From: Camellia lanceoleosa
Lineage: Eukaryota > Streptophyta > Magnoliopsida > Ericales > Theaceae
Direction of reading: 5' to 3'
Assembly (NCBI GenBank): GCA_025200525.1
Contig: CM045770.1
Span: 124,039,429-124,103,428, forward strand
Length of the DNA stretch: 64,000 bases
Part shown: piece after piece, positions 34,195 to 44,640 of the stretch
Layout of the letters: the number at the start of each line of letters is the position of its first letter
How positions within the stretch are numbered: position 1 is the stretch's first letter
Made by a program: the position numbers and the translations under genes
Notes under the pieces: model-generated
Told to the model about the DNA's origin: nothing
The model's database searches: none
Seen by the model: only the letters and a program-made list of their open reading frames with translations

Positions 34195-35235
34195 TGCGCA
34201 ATGAAAGCTAGAAAGAGAGAGAAACAAGAGATGATCAACGAGAGAGAGAGAGACATGAACGAGAGAGATATAGAGAGACAAAAAAAGAGAGAGAAAAGAG
34301 ATAAGCAAGAGAGATGAGAGAGATAGAGAAGAGAGATGAGTGAGAGAGATAGAGAAGAGAGATGAGTAAAAGAGATAGAGAAGAGAGATGAGCAAGAGAC
34401 AAAGAGAGAAAGAGACAGAGAGAGAGAGAGACCCATTTCATTTTTTGACTTTTTCCTCTTTCAACAACAATGGGTTCAGAGAAAGAGATGAGTGTGATTG
34501 AGAGAAATGAATGATTGAGAGAGAAAATAGAAGAGAGATGAGTGAGAGAGAGAGAGACACAGAGAGAGAAATAAGATGAGCGAGAGATAGACAAAGAGAG
34601 AGAGAGAGAGAGAGAAAGACAGCAAAAAGAGATAAACAAGAGATAGAGAGAGAGAGAGAAGAAAGATGAGAAAAAGAGATAGAGAGCGATGAGAGATGAA
34701 AGAGCCAGAGAGAAGAGTGATGAGTGAGAGAGAGAAAGAGAAGAGAGAGAGAAACAAGATGAGCGAGAAATAGACAGAGAGAGAGAAAGACAACAAAAAG
34801 AGATGAATAAGAGATATAGAGAGTCACATAGAAAGAGAGAGGGACCGAGAGAGAGAGAAGAAAGATGAGCAAGAGAGATAGAGAGCGAAGAGAGATGAGA
34901 GAGCCAGAGAGAAGAGTGATGAGTAAGAGAGAGAAAGATGAGAGATAAAGAGAGAGAGAGAGAAGAAAGATGAGCGAGAGAGAGACCCATTTCATTTTTT
35001 GACTTTTTTGTCTTTCGACAAGTGATTAAGAGAAATGAGAGATGAGCAATTAAAAGAGAAGAAAGAGAGAGAGAGAGAGATCGGTAAATCGAGAAGAGGG
35101 GAGGGAGAGAGTGAGCAACGCAAGCATAGTGTGGGGGAGAGAGAGAGAGAGAGACAAAGAGTGATGAGTGAGAGTGAGAGTGAGAGAGAGAGAGAGAGAG
35201 AGAGATAAAGAGAGACAGGAAGATGAAAAAATAGG
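34195..35235. repeat. GA-rich low-complexity tract with internal duplication
   Basis: About 1 kb of GAGAGA/AGATGA sequence. A non-GA marker, CCCATTTCATTTTTTGACTT, occurs at about 34432 and again at about 34987, indicating a duplication of about 555 bp. The long minus-strand Ser/Leu ORFs here are artefacts. Confidence 0.8.
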
Positions 35236-35240
35236 TGAAA

Positions 35241-35626
35241 CACTACAAAAATTTTAGTTTTTTGCAACGGCAAAATGCCGTCGCTAATACTTCTAATGCC
35301 GTCTCATCAAAACATTATTTTTTTTTTTGCGACGGCACCTATTACCGTCGCAAAAAAACTCTTATTTGCGACTACAGTTTATACTGTCACAAAAAGTAGC
35401 TTTATTTGTGACAACAGGGGTTACCATAGCAAAAAATGCGCATTATTTGCGACTGCAGTTGTTGCCGTCGCAAAAAGTTACTTTTTTGTGAGAGGAAGGT
35501 GTGTCGTTGCTAAAAACCCATATATTGGCGATGGCAAGTGGTACCGTCGCAAAAAATCACTTTTTGCGACGGTAAGTGATATTGTCGCAAATGCTTCCGT
35601 GTTATATATTCCATTTTCTTGTAGTG
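35241..35626 (+). mobile_element. Short CACTA (En/Spm-like) deletion derivative
   Basis: 386 bp from CACTACAAAAATTTTAG to CATTTTCTTGTAGTG. The interior is almost entirely GCGACGGC/GCCGTCGC words separated by T- or A-rich spacers. No transposase. The 3-bp target duplication is not evident (AAA on the left, ATT on the right). It could also be the true right end of a larger element beginning at 23403. Confidence 0.8.
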
Positions 35627-36484
35627 ATTTACTTTTTTTATACTTAAATTAAATAATGACATTCCTCTTAGAATCTAGAAATAGCAATCCAACCTGACAC
35701 GTCCTTATTCTACTTCCAATAGGGCAAATTCCTACTAATTGTTTTGGATTAAGAGTCAATTCAGGATTAACAATCCCGATCTGCCCTTGTTATCTTTTTT
35801 TTTTTTTTTTCCTTTTATATAATGTTGACACTTAATAGTATTTCTTGAGTTATAGTATGGTTTAAATCACTTGACCCGGATTCAACGTGTTCTCATGGCC
35901 TATCAAGTTTGCCATTCTCCCCCTTAAATCAGGTTCATGCCTCCGATGGAGGAGTACAAGTTGCAAGGGCCATGAAAGCTGAGAGACTTGGTTACTTTGG
36001 TGTCCCTTTATTGTTTTTTTAAGTTGTTGGGCCTATTGAAAAAAATTAAACTATATATGATATGTTTTCTGTGAGCTTTTGGGCCTTGCAGAACATTTTT
36101 GTTACAGTGGTCTTTAGACTATTGGATCTATCGACCATTGAAGAGCCTAGTTGATCATTCACCAAATCAAACCTCAACAGCTAAGGTCTCTATTTTTTTT
36201 GTACAAGGCTTGGTTTAGAAATTGATTTTTTTATTAGTTTTTTAATTTTTAAAAAAAAAAAATGTGTAAAAAAATATAGAAAATGAGTTGATTTTTTATA
36301 TTGACCTACTGATTTTTTTTTTTTGACTAATTCAACTTGTTCCCAAACAAAGCCCTCAACTCTAATCAAGACCATGATGTTTGTACTCACGGGTCCATCA
36401 TGGTTTCATTATGATAATCTGATTATTTTATTTTATTTTTAAGCTTTTGTGTGTAAATTATTCATAAAAAAAACATAGGGCTGT
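35627..36484. other. AT-rich non-coding DNA
   Basis: No feature that I can support. Short poly-T runs only. Confidence 0.5.
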
Positions 36485-36979
36485 GATTGGGAGCTCGAAA
36501 GCCCCCCACCCAGAATCCCCCGAATTTGGAAAGAAGAAGAAAGAAGGAAGAAGGAGGAGAAGAGAAGGAGGAGAAGAGAATAACTGGACTGGAGGGGGCA
36601 AATTATTCAATGGCTGGAGGCAGAGGCAAGGGGCAGAGGAAGGGGTGGGAGGCGGAGGCGGCGGGGCTGGGCTGCAGAGGTAGGGGGCAGAGGAAGGGGT
36701 GGGAGGCGGAGGCGGCGGGCCTGGGCTGCGACGGAGCTGGGCTGGACGACGACCGGGCTGGGCGACGACGGAGCTGGGCTGGACGACGACCGGGCTCGGC
36801 GATCGGCGATCGGCTCTCCTCTCCTCCTTTCTTTCTCCCTCTGTTTCTCCTCTCCTCTCTTCTCTCTCTCCTCTCTTTCTCCCCGGTTCGCATAAAAAGA
36901 AAAAAAAAAACTAATGCCCAAAACGACGTCGTTTTGGGCATTAGGGGGATTCAAGGGAAGGAAATTAGAGCTCCCAAAC
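36485..36979. mobile_element. GC-rich element with TIR GATTGGGAGCTC
   Basis: Left GATTGGGAGCTC (36485-36496) pairs with right GAGCTCCCAAAC (36968-36979); GAATCCCCC blocks inside also pair. The interior is strongly GC-rich, with two copies of GAGGAAGGGGTGGGAGGCGG (about 36637 and 36690) and repeated GACGACCGGGCT words. It reads like captured sequence in a small TIR transposon. The ORFs on both strands are compositional. Confidence 0.5.
36911..36944. repeat. 34-bp perfect palindrome
   Basis: Centred on AACGACGTCGTT, perfect on both sides out to CTAAT/ATTAG. It lies inside the GC-rich TIR element. Confidence 0.95.
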
Positions 36980-37244
36980 TTTATTCAAAAACATATTGAT
37001 CTAAAAATTATAATTATATAATTTTATTATATTTGTCTTTTAAAAAAAAAAAAGATTGTCTAGTTTAAAATTATATTTGTCAATCATTTTTTTAAAACAA
37101 ATAAAAGTATATGGTTATGATTATCGAATCAATTTAATTTTTTTCGCCGACAATCTACACATACTAACTTAAAAAATAAATAGATCAAATTATCAAAATG
37201 AGACCTGTAGTGAGCCCCACTTACACAAATAATCTAGAGACCTT

Positions 37245-38101
37245 TAATGCTAATCCATTGTTGGTGTTATTGAATATGACCATGTTATAGATACATTGTA
37301 TATGCATGTTTATTGGGAGGAGAAAGAGGATGTACTCCATATGTGATTATGTTTATAAATACATTGCATATGTATATTTGTTTGGGAGGAGAAAGGGGAT
37401 GGACTCCATTTAAAGCAAGTTGGCCGAAGTGTCATGGGTGAAAGATTTGAAATTTTATATATAAATGGGTGCCGATTCCTTCGGACGAAATATCTATAAA
37501 ATGGCAAGTTTGAAGTGTTTATGTGAGTTTTGCATAATTGGAAAATCATTCAGTTGTAGTCTCATTTTGGTTGTTAAAAGATAATGAATTTAACTCATGA
37601 ATTGAGTAGCATATATGAACTGGAAATGAATTGAAGGAAAATGGAATAAGGTTGGTCTTAGTGGCCTATGGATATGCAAGTCTTGTGGATGTTTCAGGAT
37701 CGGTATTGTTTATGTACGTGATATTTATACCTTTGCTAAACCTCATAAATTGTGTTGGATTATTTCTACTGGGCTATTGGCTCACCCTATATGGGAATAC
37801 CATTTTCAGGTGCAGGTGAGACGCTTCCTCCAAGGCAATAGCGTGGATGGAGTTTTGGGAAGCAAAAGCTTCTTAATTATATCTTGTTGTGTGTATGTTT
37901 TATTATTTGTAAAGCCAAGGGCTTAAGATGTAACGAGTGAGACTCAATTTATGTAACCAAGCAATGACTTGGAAAGATGTAAGCCTACATGGCATTTAAC
38001 TATTTGTTAAACACTGAACTCTGATGAATACAAGTATTGTATTTCTGTTATATTCTTCAGCATGGTAGATAGGTTTATTGCATTATTTTGGGGGTGTGAC
38101 A
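37245..38101 (+). repeat. LTR fragment related to the solo LTR at 29953
   Basis: It matches the reverse complement of about 29953-30830: AATCCATTGTTGG, GGGAGGAGAAAGGGGATGGA, GCAATAGCGTGGATGGAG, AAGCCAAGGGCTTA. It ends GGGGGTGTGACA, the normal LTR terminus. The 5' half, with any word cluster and TATA box, is missing. Confidence 0.75.
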
Positions 38102-38453
38102 GCAATAGCTTGGAAGGAACTGAAGCAAGGGCTTCATTTTTATGTATTTGTTTTACTTATTTTTGTACAAGCAAAGGTCTTTAACTGTACTGGATTTAAA
38201 TCCACTTTTGTTGTAACTAAGTATCGACTTGAAAAGCTGTAAGCCCTTAGGGAATTTCTTATTTGTTCAACTTCCATTCTATTTCTGTATTTCACAACAT
38301 ATGTTATAGATTCAGGGTCTGACTTGTGAATATATAGCCGCATATATTACTCTTTTGTAAACTCAATTGGAGGTAATGGAAGATAATTACTTTGTCATTG
38401 TTGTCGCTTGTTGATATTGTGGATGGGTTGTTGTATTATTTCGGCGCGTTACA
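38102..38453 (+). repeat. Truncated 5' LTR remnant
   Basis: Aligns with 48744-49097 of the 3' LTR (GCAATAGCTTGG to GCGTTACA). All of U3, the word cluster and the TATA box are missing. Confidence 0.88.
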
Positions 38454-38468
38454 ACTTGGTATTGGAGC
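38454..38468 (+). promoter_or_regulatory. Primer-binding site
   Basis: ACTTGGTATTGGAGC immediately after the LTR end, a near match to the initiator tRNA-Met site TGGTATCAGAGC. Confidence 0.75.
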
Positions 38469-38838
38469 GAATCGAGTTTGAATACTTTAGGTACGTGGGA
38501 AGTGGTTTTTTCCACGATGAGTTTATCTCGCTTGATAAAGATATTTGTGTGTATAGTATGTTATGTGATAACATGCTTATGTGATTATATGGGTATGAAA
38601 TTTAATTTCTAAGATGCTAATTGGTTCTGCGGGTTTCTAGAAGTCCTGTTAGAAGAGCACTTGATCACTGCTATTTCTAATTGAAACTCTGGTAACGCCA
38701 CAAGACGATCATTATCTAGAAAGGAAATTCGTATGTGTTTATGTGGAGTGAAATACTATTGTCCATCGCATTAGGACCCGAGTGAGTTAGCTTCGACACA
38801 TTCTAAATGTGCTAATCTCTGGTGTTACCTTTATTAGG

Positions 38839-40040
38839 ATGTCAAGACGAGGACGTAGTGGCAGTAGGCGTGGCAGGCCTAGACGGTAGGAGGTGCCGTT
38901 AACGGATGATATTCCGGCATAGGAGGAAGGGGTTGGTTAGGCCAATATGGCCGAACTGGTTGGTCGGCAGGCCATGGGTGCTTTGGCCTGAGAAATGGCC
39001 GGAGCCTTGAGGGAAATGTTATTGAGTCAGGGTCGCCATTCTTAAAGAGGGAGTTTTTTCGGTCTAATTCGGATGAGTTTATAAAGGATCCGAAAGAGCC
39101 CTTGAAAGCAGATGAATGGCTTGAGCAGATGATGAAGATGTTCGAGATGCTTGGTACCGAGGACAATGGGTTGAGAGTGACATTGACATCCTTCCAGCTG
39201 AAGGGAGATAAGGGTTAGTGGTGGAAGTTTGTGCGGGAACGCATTGGAGGGACTTAGGAGGCTTTTGTCAATGTCTTTCAGGACAAGTTCTTACCTCCCA
39301 CTGTTAAAGAGAAGTTGAGAGAGCAATTCTTGAAGCTCAAGTAGCTTAGTTTACCAGTAGCTGAATTTGAGGCAGCTTTCACTAGCCTCTCAAGGTTTGC
39401 ACCGGAGCTTGTGGCAACGGAGAAACACCGTTGTTTGGAGTTTGAGAAGAGGTTGAGGATCAGACTCCTTTTCAAGGTGGCCGCGTCAATGATTAGGAAT
39501 TATGGACGCCTTGTAGAGGCGGTGGCTCATCTGGAGACTGTGATTTAGATGGATGAGGAGTGCATGAGGGGCTACAGGAGGAGTCATGAGGTTTAGGGAG
39601 AAACGCGGGACAAGAAAAAGCAGAGGGGTTTTACTCCACAACAGTCTTAGGCAGTACAGTCTAGATCCACATTTCCTGTGCAGAGTTCCGGTTCAGGGAG
39701 AGGTAATCCGGGAGCTTCTCTTGTTACAAGTGTAGCTAGTTAAGTCACAAATCTCCAGCTTACTTGCAGAGGGGAGGAAGGCAATAGTCTGCTCCGTCGA
39801 CGGCTCGTTCTCAGAGCCAGAGTCAAGGGAGAGGGCAACCGCCTACCTGTTATTAGTGTGGGTAGTCAGGGCATATGAAGAGGTTTTGCCCTCAGTTGGG
39901 TGGCATGCTCGGTGCGTCTGGTTCGAGACAGACACAGAGTCATTATCCTAACCAGTCAATACAGGCCTCGAGGGTCAATCAAGGAGCCTTTTTGGCTCAG
40001 TCAGTGCATCAGACTTATGCTTCGAGGGTTGAGTAGGTAG
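38839..40040 (+). pseudogene. Tekay gag, riddled with TAG stops
   Basis: The start is the ATG at 38839 (MSRRGRSGSRRGRPRR), the same basic N-terminus as the minus-strand element. The capsid domain is clear at about 39060-39560 (EWLEQMMKMFEMLGTED region). The nucleocapsid region at about 39720-39900 keeps one recognisable knuckle (GHMKRFCP) and one damaged. In-frame stops are TAG at 38887, 38920 and 38938 and TGA at 38989; then, after a shift near 39010-39060, TAG at 39216, 39255, 39342, 39546, 39594 and 39648. Nine of ten are TAG. By comparison with the other element, most stand where a glutamine (CAG) is expected, and the TGA stands for an arginine. Confidence 0.9.
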
Positions 40041-40584
40041 AGCAAAGACCTTCAAGGCATGTGTATATTGTTACCACGCCAGACTTGGTACCAGCACCTT
40101 CGGTAGTGAGAGGTACTTTCTTGTTATGCAATTCAATTGCCAATGTGTTGATTGATACGGGTGCATTTCATTCATTTATTTTGTCTGCATTTGCATCGGC
40201 ATTGGGATTAGAATTGGCTCAGTTATCATTCCCACTCAGTGTAGAGTCACATGTTGGTGGTGAGATTGTTTTGGAATAGGGGTGTATTGATTGACATGTG
40301 AGTTAGAGGTTACCGGTCGCCGACTTCCTTTTGCATTTGTATTGATTGACATGTCAGGTTTTGATGCTATATTGGGTATAGACTGGTTGTCATCATATCA
40401 GGCTGTCATAGATTTTTACCGTCAGAGGGTTACTGTATGTAACTTGAGTGGCGATTGTTTTTATTTCATGGGGGACAAAGCTGATAGAGCTTCATTACTA
40501 GTATCTGATCCACGAGGTCGGAGTGAGCTTAATGGTTTCCTTGCAAACTTCTTAGGTAGTGAGTGTGATAATGTTTGAGTTGAA
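40041..40584 (+). pseudogene. Tekay aspartic protease (degenerate)
   Basis: 40061-40279 contains ANVLIDTGAFHSFI, the DTGA active-site loop, preceded by TPDLVPAPSVVRG. After a stop at 40277 the frame shifts, and 40291-40578 continues with VLIDMSGFDAILGIDWLSSY, the second protease block. A TGA at 40576-40578 stands where the other element has arginine. The enzyme would mature Gag-Pol; this copy is dead. It is followed directly by the reverse transcriptase lead-in ([14 protein letters not shown]). Confidence 0.87.
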
Positions 40585-41406
40585 TTGCCAAGGGTAGTTT
40601 GTGAATACCTAGATGTCTTTCCTGAGGATCTCACTAGTTTATCACCTCACCGTGAGCTTGAGTTCTCTATTAACTTAGTGTCTGCCACGACACCGATTTC
40701 TATGGCACCGTATAGATTTGCACCCGCCGAGTTGAGTGAGTTGAAGATTCAACTCCAAGAATTGCTAGATAAGGGTTTTATCCACCTTGTACTTTGCCTT
40801 AGGGAGCAGTGACTCTCTTTACCAAGAAGAAAGATGGTGCATTACGACTTTGCATTGATTATTGAAAGTTGAACCGGATAACTGTTAAGAACAAATACCC
40901 AATGCCTCGTATAGATGATTTGTTTGACTAGTTGAAGGGGCCGTGTTGTTTTTCTAAAATAGATTTGAGATCAGGTTACCATTAGCTGAGAGTGAATGAG
41001 GAGGATATCTAGAAAACGAGATTTCGTACGCGGTATGGCCATTACGAGTTCCTACTGATGCCTTTTGGGTTAACCAACGCACCGACCTTGTTTATGGACT
41101 TGATGAACTGAATCTTCCGAGAGTATCTAGACCGTTACGTGGTTGTCTTTGTTGATGACATTTTGATTTACTCACCCTCCAAGGAGGAACACCAGGAACA
41201 CTTGTAAGTTGTGCTTGAGTTCCTTAGAGCCCACAAATTATATGCTAAGTTTGGAAAATGTGAATTCTAGTTAAAGGAGGTTAAGTTTCTAGGCCATGTG
41301 GTGTCCGGGAAAGGATGTAGACTTTTCTAAAATAGAAGCAGTGCAAGATTGGGAGCAACCTAAGAATGCCTTTGAGATTCGTAGTTTCTTGGTGTTAGCC
41401 GAGTAT
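40585..41406 (+). pseudogene. Tekay reverse transcriptase, N-terminal part (degenerate)
   Basis: Lead-in 40585-40812, then the palm region with stops. At about 41040-41180 the frames read [19 protein letters not shown] sequence and [13 protein letters not shown], carrying the FVDD catalytic residues. TAG/TGA/TAG-type stops occur at about 40861, 40928, 40985, 41010 and 41267, mostly at glutamine, arginine or tryptophan positions. The segment is cut at 41406 by the insertion; its continuation ([12 protein letters not shown]) resumes after 44641. Confidence 0.87.
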
Positions 41407-44400
41407 TGTAGACATCCCATTTTTTATGGCCCTTAAGACTTGGGCACCACCAATTGCGCACGCAATGATGAATTTGTATATACTTGTCAACTCGAAGTCC
41501 TCAGCAGAATACCTCAGCTTTGAGCCTCAAAAGCCTGCACATCTCTTGCCTTGTTTTTGGATCAAAACAACAGTTTTTCAAGCCTAAGTATCCTGGGATC
41601 TGCAGACCCACTTGTGTGGACTGTCAGCCACTAATGTGGACTGTTAGCCATTTGTGTGGCCTGCCAACCACAATTAGTGGCTTGCCGGCCACTTGTGTTT
41701 TTTTTCAAATCTTTTTGCCAACTGTGCTAGCTATTTCCACAGATGCATGCACCTACCCACATGTGTCTGTATAGATATTTCTGAGGGAGTCTCATGTTTT
41801 TCTATATATGGAGGACCTCTTCTTCCATTTTTAAAGGTTAGAAATTTTGGAGCAAAAATAATTTCTCTCTCTTTACAATTCTCACTCTCTCTCTTGCAAG
41901 TTCTTAAGCCTTTGCCTATACACTCTAAACCAAACCTTGTGGTATTTGTGCTGAGGTATTTTTGAGCTTACTTTTAGCTCTGGAGGGTGTGTAAGTGTTG
42001 GTTTGTCACTTAAAAAGGGTACCCCTCTTCAAGAGGTATAATTCTTGGTTTGTTTCTTTGCTTTATTTACCATGTTTTCTATTGTTTTTGGACTATTTTT
42101 ACTCTAAATTTTTGGGTTGAAACTTGTGGTGTAAGGCCATTAAGGGTGAAGGGGTGGATCACCCTTCTCTGCACTTAACTTCTTAAGCCTTTACCCTTGT
42201 GTTTCCCGCCTTTTTGTCAACTTTTTTTGAGCTTTTTTACTACTAAATCTCAAAGGTTTTTCAGAGGCTAAAACCATGTTTTAAGTCCCAAAAATGGAGG
42301 GGGTAGCCCTCCCTCCTTGTGCTTGTTTACTAGCTTAACTTGCTCCATGTTGTAGCTTACGCTTTTAGCTCTCTTTATTTCATTTCCAGCACTGTTTTAG
42401 CTTCATTTAGGACTGTTTTAGTGTGTTTGTTCCATTCATGCTTTGTATGGTATGCTTGTAGTGTAATGGTCTTCATGGGTTTGGAGGTTTAGGCCTTAGC
42501 CACCAACCTATTTGAGTTGATAGTATTTATTTCTTGCTTTCGATACTTGTATTCATCTCTAATCACCTCTGCAACCTCCCTCATTTCTTGACTTTTTTTT
42601 TCATTGTTTTGAAAGTTGTTTCAAATCAATTGCTTGTTTTCTTTGTGCTTAATGGTTTAATCCCCTTGGGGGTTCATTACCAATGGCATGATGTCTTTCT
42701 TATATCCAAAGCAACTCTTTGTTTGATGCTTCTTTCCATTAGAGGACTTAAAACTCACTGTTGGACTCAATGAACTAAGGAATGGATGGTAATTAAAATG
42801 AAGTAATAAAATTTGGACTAAAAATGATGCAAGATAATAATCAATTTAGTGTTTAATCGGACGTTAATTGAACACATGGAAACTTGAGTCATTTCATACT
42901 TGCTAGTGATGAAATGGTTCAAGTTTCTAAGGTCAACCACTTCCCTTAATTAATCCATGATAGGGAGGAGGTTTGAGAGTATTTTATTGTGCATTTATTA
43001 AGATTGTGTCCCTTGGTTCGTAAGTCATCATGCAATGAAATTGCGTCAATTGATGGCTTGTAAATTAAGCCTACCCCTCCTTTGAGCTGTTTGATGATAA
43101 GGAGAGGCAAGGTGGACAAACATCCCTTGAGAATACTCTGTTTGTGCTCTGTATGCTTTCTGTTGCAGTAGGAAGAACCAAGCTTCAGTGGCCGGCATGC
43201 CACTTTTTCTGGATAGCAGGCAAATATTTGTGGTCGGCCGGCCATTACTTCTGGCCTGCCGGCCACTTTTGTCAAACTAAAAAGTAACTTTTTGAGAAAA
43301 AACAGAGCAGAGGCTGAGGTGAAAAATAGTGCAAATGTTATACCTATGCAACAGAGGTATTCTGGCAGCAGAACAATGGGCTTTACGGGTGGAAATCCAT
43401 GCGCATACATAAGCATTCCTCGCTTCCCGTGGCTGAGTAGTTAGAGTAGCTACTATTTCTTTTGGATTGTAAGTGTTGTAATTAATTAGTTAAATTCTAA
43501 TTTGTAATTAATTAGTTAGTTCCGATTTGTAATAATTAGCTAGCATAGTTAGTTTATTTCATTTGATTTGTAATAGTTAGTTAATTCGTAGTAAGTAGTT
43601 AGCTAGTTAGCTTATTCAGACCCTCCTGCACGAGGACAAACATATAATAATGTGTATGTCTTCCAATCTCACGTCTTTCTCTCTTTTATTGACTTGCTTA
43701 TAATGGGTAGTTTAGAACATCATGCTTCTTTTAACATTTTCCATGTTTGCATTCACTTGTCTTGCATGCATCGAGGCTCGGTTCATCATTCAACAAAGCA
43801 TTGTAGTTTACATACTTCATTGAATACGTGTTTTGACCGCATGCTATCAAGTTGTTTCAAATGACATAACTAGTAGGCGAGCTTATTAGTTGCATATCGC
43901 TTGTGTTGCATTAGTCATGTTGTATTAGTTAGGAACATACATTTTTCTAATTACTTTGCTTTTTTTGGCTTGCCTTGGAGTACTAGATGAGCATTTTTGC
44001 TTTAGCATATCATATGCGTGTGATTGTTGCCATGTTAAGCATATTTACCATGAGACTAAGTGCTTAAGTGATAAACTGTTTGAGTGCCTGTGGATGGATA
44101 ATTTGAGTAATGTACATATGCGATCACTTTTTCAAGTGGAACATATTCGAAACAATTTCAAATAAACATGAAATCAAATGTTTCAATTTTCGCAAATTAG
44201 TCTATACTTGTGTGCAACACATAGTAAAATTAGCCTAATAATTGAAACTAGAGCATATAATATAAATAAGAATCATATCATGATTAGTAGAGGCCGATTT
44301 TTGATCGGACGAGTAGGGGTGCTCAATTCATGACCTTCTCCTTCTCGTACCTAAGTTTTTGAGCCGAGACACTCTTGGTGATAACGGATAAGTGGCTTTT

Positions 44401-44640
44401 AGTATAAGTCTCGGGTTTCATAGATTTTTCAAAAATATTTAGGTGGCGACTCTATATCTGGCAAAGCAGTTCATTTTTGGTATTTTGATTCAAAATCAAA
44501 TTTTTAAAAAATTTGCCAGATTTGGACTCTTTTGTGTTTATCTATTTCACATTACACTTGTGGAATCAGATTCAGAACCATGGAAGTCCAAACTGTAAGG
44601 CTTATCATCTTCCTAAAGGAGCATGAAAAGTTAAGCTATT
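41407..44640 (+). mobile_element. LTR-like insertion inside Tekay pol
   Basis: 3.23 kb of non-coding DNA splits the reverse transcriptase/RNase H region. It starts TGTAGACATCCC, and the flanks AGTAT (41402-41406) and GGTAT (44641-44645) look like a decayed 5-bp duplication. A TATA-like TATATA (41803-41808) follows CAGCCAC/GCCGGCCAC words (41600-41700); more such words lie at 43180-43270. AGGTGGCGACTCTA at 44441-44454 resembles the 3' LTR end of Tat/Ogre-type elements, after which about 190 bp remain. It may be a long LTR plus leader of a truncated or LARD-like element. No coding region was seen. Confidence 0.6.

Noticed and set aside
34235..34995. Minus-strand ORFs of 251 and 185 residues, Ser/Leu-rich
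   Set aside because: Translation of GA-rich low-complexity DNA. All frames are open and repetitive, with no domain.
36487..36999. ORF of 170 residues, Arg/Gly-rich, and opposite-strand ORFs
   Set aside because: Open only because the tract is GC-rich and repetitive. It lies in a TIR element with no recognisable domain.
42946..43416. ORF of 156 residues (minus) in the LTR-like insertion
   Set aside because: No domain recognised. It spans GCCGGCCAC words and has no gene context.
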